Assembly (NCBI GenBank): GCA_002692605.1
Contig: NZLE01000102.1
Coordinates: 15,444 to 25,373, forward strand
Reading direction: 5' to 3'
DNA: 9,930 nt
DNA from: Opitutia bacterium
Lineage (GTDB): Bacteria; Verrucomicrobiota; Verrucomicrobiia; Opitutales; Seribacteraceae
Made by a program: the position numbers and the translations under genes. Of the stretch, positions 6,972-9,930 are shown piece by piece. The notes under the pieces are model-generated. The model was not told the DNA's origin and did not search any database. It saw nothing but the letters and a program-made list of their open reading frames with translations. The stretch's first letter is position 1; each line of letters begins with the position of its first letter.

Positions 6972-8453
6972 TCAGGGAAGAGAAGTTTCTCCCATGAGGA
7001 ACTCGTCGCATTCGCGGGCTACGGCTCGACCTTCGTTGATTGCCCATACGACCAAAGACTGTCCCCTTCTCATATCACCTGCGGCAAAAACTCCATGCAT
7101 ATTCGTAGAAAACTTACCATACTCGGCTTGCACATTGGATCGAGCATCTCGTTCCAACCCAAGTTCTTCGGCAATCAAATCTTCAGGCCCAAGAAATCCC
7201 ATTGCCAAAAAAGCTGCCTGTGCAGGGATTTCTCTGACGGAACCGGGAACTTCTATGGGAGTGAATCGTCCCCCATCCTGTTTCCATTCTATATCATGGA
7301 TAACCAATGCCCGGAGGTTACCATCTTCATCTCCAAGAAATTTCTTAGTGGCCGTAAGGTAATTCCTCGGATCGCTTCCGAAAACCTCTTTCGCCTCTTC
7401 CTGTCCATAATCCAACTTATAAACCTTTGGCCACTCTGGCCAAGGGTTGTCGGGAGCTCGTTCTTCGGGGGGTCGAGGCATGATCTCCAGTTGCGTAACC
7501 GTTTTACAACCATGGCGTACGGAGGTTCCCACACAATCGGTGCCCGTGTCACCACCTCCTATGACAACCACATCCTTGTTTTTTGCCGCAGTTTCAAAAG
7601 TTGTTACGTCCTTCAACTCAAGCAAGCCTTGCGTGTTACGAGTCAAGAACTCCATGGCAAAATGAACTCCCTTGAGTTCTCTTCCCTCTATGGGCAGATC
7701 ACGAGGTTTGGTTGCTCCGCAGCAAAGTACGACCGCATCAAAATCCTCGACGAGTTTCTTGGCCGGCAAGTCTTTTCCAATCTCGGTGGAAACTATGAAC
7801 TCTATACCTTCGGCAGCAAGAAGATCGACCCTCCGCTGAATGTATTTCTTGTCCAACTTCATGTTGGGAATCCCGTACATCAAAAGACCTCCGACACGAT
7901 CAGCGCGCTCATATACCGTGACCAAATGGCCCGCTTTGTTAAGTTGGTCAGCGGCAGCCAAACCTGCAGGACCCGAGCCAACAACGGCCACTCGCTTACC
8001 AGACCTTTTGGAGGGAGGACAAGGTTTTACCCACCCCTCTTGAAAGCCCTTGTCAATGATTGCGCACTCGATGCTCTTTATGGTAACCGGGGGCTCAATT
8101 ACGCCCAGTACGCAAGAACCTTCGCATGGCGCTGGGCAGACCCGACCAGTAAACTCAGGAAAGTTATTGGTCTTGTGGAGACGATCTAGGGCATCGTTCC
8201 ATTTCCCTTGGTAGACCAAGTCATTCCATTCGGGGATCAAATTGTTTATTGGGCAACCGCTGGCCATATTACTTATGGTCATCCCAGTATGACAATAGGG
8301 CGTTCCGCAATCCATGCAACGAGAGCCTTGCTGCTTCAGTTTGTCCTCTTGAAAATCTTCGTGAATCTCATCCCAATCCTTAATCCGTTCCAACGGAGAA
8401 CGATCCGGTATGGGTGATCGCGTGTGTTCTAAGAATCCTGTGGGTTTTCCCAT
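6972..8453 (-). CDS. gltD: Glutamate synthase (NADPH) small subunit GltD
   Basis: A 493-residue beta subunit of glutamate synthase. It oxidises NAD(P)H on FAD and passes electrons through iron-sulfur clusters to GltB, where glutamine and 2-oxoglutarate become two glutamates. The N-terminal iron-sulfur domain has Cys46, 49, 54 and 67 (CMDCGTPYC ... GCP) and Cys106, 110 and 114 (CPAPCEGSC). The FAD-binding Rossmann motif is GSGPAG at 159-164 followed by an acidic strand end at Glu182. The NAD(P)H-binding motif is GGGDTG at 299-304. The C-terminal FAD motif GVFAAGDMRRGQSLVVWAI is intact. Length and domain order are normal for the family. The ATG lies 17 nt after the gltB stop, with an AT-rich leader (TCATATACTTTTTTATT) and no Shine-Dalgarno; thrH follows 5 nt after its stop. 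Identification is firm; NADPH rather than NADH preference is inferred from the bacterial family. Confidence 0.97.
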   Translation of the reverse strand: MGKPTGFLEHTRSPIPDRSPLERIKDWDEIHEDFQEDKLKQQGSRCMDCGTPYCHTGMTISNMASGCPINNLIPEWNDLVYQGKWNDALDRLHKTNNFPEFTGRVCPAPCEGSCVLGVIEPPVTIKSIECAIIDKGFQEGWVKPCPPSKRSGKRVAVVGSGPAGLAAADQLNKAGHLVTVYERADRVGGLLMYGIPNMKLDKKYIQRRVDLLAAEGIEFIVSTEIGKDLPAKKLVEDFDAVVLCCGATKPRDLPIEGRELKGVHFAMEFLTRNTQGLLELKDVTTFETAAKNKDVVVIGGGDTGTDCVGTSVRHGCKTVTQLEIMPRPPEERAPDNPWPEWPKVYKLDYGQEEAKEVFGSDPRNYLTATKKFLGDEDGNLRALVIHDIEWKQDGGRFTPIEVPGSVREIPAQAAFLAMGFLGPEDLIAEELGLERDARSNVQAEYGKFSTNMHGVFAAGDMRRGQSLVVWAINEGRAVARECDEFLMGETSLP

Positions 8454-8470
8454 AATAAAAAAGTATATGA

Positions 8471-9930
8471 TTAATGGCCGGCCGCAACATTCTCCTCAAA
8501 AGCGGCTTGGATAGCATCATCCCCTTCCAAACCTCTTTCTTCGGCTCGTTTCAACGCAAGGAGGACTCGTTCGTAGTCTTCGGGCATAATCTTTAGAAAA
8601 AGGTTAATATAACGATCCCAGTGTTCGAGAATATCAGAAGCTCTTGCAGAGCCGGTAAGTTCGAAGTGTTCAGAAATCCGTCTCTTCAATTCATTGATTT
8701 CCTGATCATCACACTCAATGAGCGGATAAATTTTAACCATTTCGGAGTTGAGCCTATTGGCAACGAAATCATTCTCCTCGTCCAAAACGTACGCAATGCC
8801 ACCGGACATACCGGCTCCAAAGTTGCGGCCTGTTTTGCCAAGGCACAACACTGAACCGCCGGTCATATATTCGCATCCATGATCGCCCATACCCTCAACA
8901 ACTGCCTGAACTCCAGAATTTCGGACACAAAACCGCTCGCCGGCAACACCGGCAATAAAAGCTTTTCCAGCCGTAGCTCCATAAAAGCATACATTCCCTG
9001 TAATAATATTTTCATGAGCGATAAAAGGAGAATCTTCAGGAGGACGAACAATGACTTTTGCCCCTGACAACCCTTTCCCACAATAGTCATTGGTATCTCC
9101 AGTAACCGTGAAAGTCATACCTTTGGGACAGAATGCGGCTAAGCTTTGGCCTGCGGACCCGGTCAGATTAATTCGGATTGTATCCTCAGGAAGCCCCTCG
9201 AATCCATGTCGGCGAGAAACTTCGGCGCCGGTTATTGTGCCCACGACCCGATCCGTATTCACAATGGGAGTATCAATGACAACCGGTTTGGATTCAACAA
9301 TCGCTGGCATAGCCGCCTTGGTAATCAACCTTTGATCCAATGATTTCTCCAGCAAATGATCCTGTTTCATCTGGCAATAGGTTCCGACTTCAGGACCGAT
9401 CTCAGGTTTGTGTAAGATCTTAGAATAGTCCAAGCCTTTTGCCTTCCAATGATTGAGAGCGGTATTGAGTTCCAGTTTATCCACTTGACCAACCATTTCA
9501 TTTACGGTTTTGAACCCCAATTTGGCCATGGTTTCCCTCATTTCTTCGGCAACGTACGTCATGAAATTAACCACGGCATCCGCTCCACCACCAAATTTTT
9601 CGCGAAGACGCGGATCCTGAGTGGCGATCCCAACAGGACAAGTGTTTTTGTGGCAAACTCGCATCATCAGGCACCCCAAAGTCACGAGAGGAGCGGTGGC
9701 GAACCCAAATTCTTCTGCCCCTAGCAGGCATGCGATTGCAACGTCACGACCTGTCTTCAACTGTCCATCCGTTTCCAGAACAACTCGACTGCGTAAATCA
9801 TTAAGCAGCAAGGTTTGGTTTGTTTCGGCAAGACCAAGCTCCCACGGAGCTCCGGCGTGTTGTATGGAAGAACGTGGAGATGCGCCAGTTCCTCCATCGT
9901 AGCCCGAAACTAAAATGACGTCTGCCTTCG
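8471..9930 (-). CDS. gltB: Glutamate synthase large subunit GltB, C-terminal third
   Basis: The last 485 residues of the large GOGAT subunit (full length about 1500); the N-terminal glutaminase and central domains lie beyond the right edge. The visible part opens inside the FMN-binding synthase domain with KADVILVSGYDGGTGASP, followed by HAGAPWELGLAETNQTL, where the frame stays open to the edge. The 3Fe-4S cluster motif C-x5-C-x4-C (CLMMRVCHKNTCPVG) is encoded at 9673-9638. The final part is the GXGXG beta-helix domain, with DTNDYCGKGLSGAKVIVRPP, GNVCFYGATAGKAFIAGVAG and GGSVLCLGKTGRNFGAGMSGG. A long acidic helical tail ends in NVAAGH. It forms the catalytic core with GltD: ammonia from glutamine is channelled to the FMN site to reductively aminate 2-oxoglutarate. 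All visible key residues are present. Regulation cannot be read because the promoter is outside the window. Confidence 0.97.
   Translation of the reverse strand, partial: KADVILVSGYDGGTGASPRSSIQHAGAPWELGLAETNQTLLLNDLRSRVVLETDGQLKTGRDVAIACLLGAEEFGFATAPLVTLGCLMMRVCHKNTCPVGIATQDPRLREKFGGGADAVVNFMTYVAEEMRETMAKLGFKTVNEMVGQVDKLELNTALNHWKAKGLDYSKILHKPEIGPEVGTYCQMKQDHLLEKSLDQRLITKAAMPAIVESKPVVIDTPIVNTDRVVGTITGAEVSRRHGFEGLPEDTIRINLTGSAGQSLAAFCPKGMTFTVTGDTNDYCGKGLSGAKVIVRPPEDSPFIAHENIITGNVCFYGATAGKAFIAGVAGERFCVRNSGVQAVVEGMGDHGCEYMTGGSVLCLGKTGRNFGAGMSGGIAYVLDEENDFVANRLNSEMVKIYPLIECDDQEINELKRRISEHFELTGSARASDILEHWDRYINLFLKIMPEDYERVLLALKRAEERGLEGDDAIQAAFEENVAAGH

Noticed and set aside
6967..7047. Longer thrH with a start at 7047
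   Set aside because: The added 27 residues (MGNQRRSSRSPRMRR...) come from reading gltD's 3' end in another frame; ThrH family members begin at the MRIVCLDLEGV start.
7095..8189. A 364-codon open frame on the plus strand opposite gltD
   Set aside because: It lies wholly within gltD, has no recognisable domain, and its composition is what the reverse of a conserved coding gene gives. GltD on the other strand has every family motif.
8474..8485. GGCCGGCC palindrome near the gltB stop
   Set aside because: It encodes the Ala-Ala-Gly end of GltB, is an isolated 8-bp palindrome, and shows no other structure around it.
9809..9811. TTG at 9811 as the start of a short gltB
   Set aside because: The frame stays open to the window edge and the upstream residues (SGYDGGTGASP...) are conserved GltB, so the gene simply continues outside.
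1..9930. tRNA, rRNA, CRISPR array, IS element, phage or defence system
   Set aside because: I found no cloverleaf, spaced repeats, terminal inverted repeats, transposase or defence-type domains; nearly all bases are explained by seven ordinary genes.

Overview
The window looks like part of a chromosome from a Verrucomicrobiota-type bacterium (PVC superphylum; a planctomycete or lentisphaerote is the alternative). The main reason is the tandem DUF1549/DUF1553 (planctomycete-type cytochrome c, PSD1) and DUF1501 gene pair, which is expanded in that superphylum. A sialidase-like gene sits beside the pair. Base composition is moderate, and none of the six visible start codons has a recognisable Shine-Dalgarno motif. 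This assignment is an inference from gene families; no rRNA or other taxonomic marker is present.

Left part (1-5811): a sialidase/BNR-like gene runs off the left edge on the minus strand. A short intergenic region separates it from a plus-strand two-gene operon. The first gene encodes a very large exported protein with two CxxCH haem-type motifs, DUF1549 and DUF1553 domains, and a LamG domain lodged near its C-terminus. Six nucleotides later comes a DUF1501 protein with a Tat-like N-terminus and an alkaline-phosphatase-like fold signature. In PVC bacteria such pairs recur beside sulfatases, sialidase-like proteins and glycan-degradation genes, but their biochemical role is not established.

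Right part (5825-9930, all minus strand): a compact operon read right to left as gltB (C-terminal third only; the gene runs off the right edge), gltD, thrH, and a small NADPH-dependent FMN reductase. Gaps are 17 nt and 5 nt, followed by a 4-nt ATGA overlap. GltB and GltD form glutamate synthase (GOGAT), the main ammonium-assimilation route with glutamine synthetase. ThrH is a HAD-family phosphoserine phosphatase/homoserine phosphotransferase, so the operon joins glutamate supply to serine/threonine metabolism. The terminal flavoprotein may be a quinone or flavin reductase.

The two operons converge with only 13 nt between stop codons. About 99% of the window is coding; there are no tRNAs, rRNAs, IS elements, CRISPR arrays or long repeats. 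I do not see a clearly new system. The most interesting points are the LamG/helix insertion inside the DUF1553 C-terminus, the paired redox-like exported proteins of unknown function, and the gltBD-thrH-flavoreductase operon.
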